From Chitinophaga agrisoli (GTDB lineage Bacteria > Bacteroidota > Bacteroidia > Chitinophagales > Chitinophagaceae), in contig NZ_VUOC01000001.1 in assembly GCF_008386695.1 (NCBI RefSeq), forward strand, positions 1,721,813 to 1,785,812: a DNA stretch of 64,000 nucleotides, read 5' to 3'. Positions 63,659 through 64,000 of the stretch are shown in pieces. Numbering within the stretch: position 1 is the first letter of the stretch; each line of letters opens with the position of its first letter. A model generated the notes under the pieces. The model made no database searches and had not been told where the DNA came from. It worked only from the letters and a program-made list of their open reading frames with translations. The position numbers and the translations under genes are program-made.

Positions 63659-64000
63659 ATGGGTACGACTCTTAAAATCGGTATTAATGGATTCGGTCGC
63701 ATAGGCCGTTTGGTTTACCGTCAGATTTACAAAATGCCTGGTATTGATGTTGTAGCAATCAATGACCTCACCAGCCCGAAAGTGCTGGCGCATCTGCTGA
63801 AATATGATTCCGCGCAGGGTAGGTTCGACGCAGAAGTGAAATCCTCTGAAAACTCCATCTCCGTTAATGGCGACGAAGTAAAGATATACGCTCAGAAAGA
63901 TCCTTCCCAGATTCCCTGGAAAGATCACGGTATCGACGTGGTGATCGAGTGCACCGGTTTCTTCACCGATAAAGAGAAAGCTGAAGCCCACCTGAAAGCA
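63659..64000 (+). CDS. gapA: Glyceraldehyde-3-phosphate dehydrogenase, type I (N-terminal part, cut by window end)
   Basis: The first 114 codons of a GAPDH. The NAD-binding start is unmistakable: KIGINGFGRIGRLVYRQ, then VVAINDLTSPKVLAHLLKYDS, GRFDAEV and VVIECTGFFTDKEKAEAHL. The catalytic Cys region lies beyond the window. It catalyses the oxidative phosphorylation step of glycolysis. It is divergent from tRNA-Glu copy 2 with 138 nt between them. An imperfect promoter-like element (TAGCTTG near 63611) lies upstream. Confidence 0.97.
   Translation, partial: MGTTLKIGINGFGRIGRLVYRQIYKMPGIDVVAINDLTSPKVLAHLLKYDSAQGRFDAEVKSSENSISVNGDEVKIYAQKDPSQIPWKDHGIDVVIECTGFFTDKEKAEAHLKA

Overview
The window looks like a chromosomal segment from a Bacteroidota of the Chitinophaga type (Chitinophagaceae). 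The basis is two SusC/SusD pairs with ECF sigma/FecR regulators, a giant surface protein with a gliding-type (type IX secretion, CHU_C) C-terminal domain next to PorP/SprF and OmpA-family genes, no Shine-Dalgarno motifs, and promoters of the Bacteroidota form TTTG-N19-TAnnTTTG. Three perfect copies of that promoter are visible: two in front of tRNA-Glu genes and one in front of the giant gene. The family assignment is inference; no 16S gene is present.

Layout. 0-11.4 kb: a GH71/99-like secreted hydrolase (-), then a cell-surface-signalling cassette (ECF sigma, FecR, STN-containing SusC, SusD) ending in an exported M28 peptidase. A long inverted repeat separates it from a convergent YjbQ gene. 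12-15.7 kb: a propeller-type sensor kinase and a convergent, overlapping NarL-type response regulator. 15.7-32 kb: a divergent control region (18-bp palindrome, consensus promoter, long structured leader) and then a 4205-residue protein made mostly of DUF11 repeats, followed by PorP/SprF and an OmpA-domain protein. Sixteen consecutive repeats are exactly 402 bp long and every full repeat ends in a CxxC motif. 32-38.6 kb: a second sigma/FecR/SusC/SusD locus ending in a clear terminator.

38.6-39.4 kb: an intact HTH antitoxin-like gene beside a toxin-gene remnant (AbiEii-like nucleotidyltransferase with its middle deleted). 39.4-56.1 kb: a siderophore locus. A forward run of ten tightly packed genes encodes a 2-oxoglutarate oxygenase, a PLP decarboxylase, two paralogous NIS synthetases, an exported creatininase-family protein, an acyltransferase fused to what looks like half an NIS synthetase, an N-hydroxylase, a MATE exporter, a carrier protein and an adenylating enzyme. 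Convergent to it are a PepSY membrane protein and a TonB-dependent receptor. The core resembles the desferrioxamine pathway (decarboxylase, N-oxygenase, acyltransferase, NIS synthetase); the carrier/adenylation pair recalls petrobactin. The combination is the best candidate for an undescribed system here.

56.2-64 kb: a small exported protein, a Tat-type serine hydrolase, a second toxin remnant (Fic with its catalytic motif deleted) behind a small partner gene, a RibD/DHFR-like reductase, two identical tRNA-Glu(UUC) genes bracketing a beta-helix (tailspike-like) protein and a MazG-like pyrophosphohydrolase, and the start of gapA, cut by the window edge.
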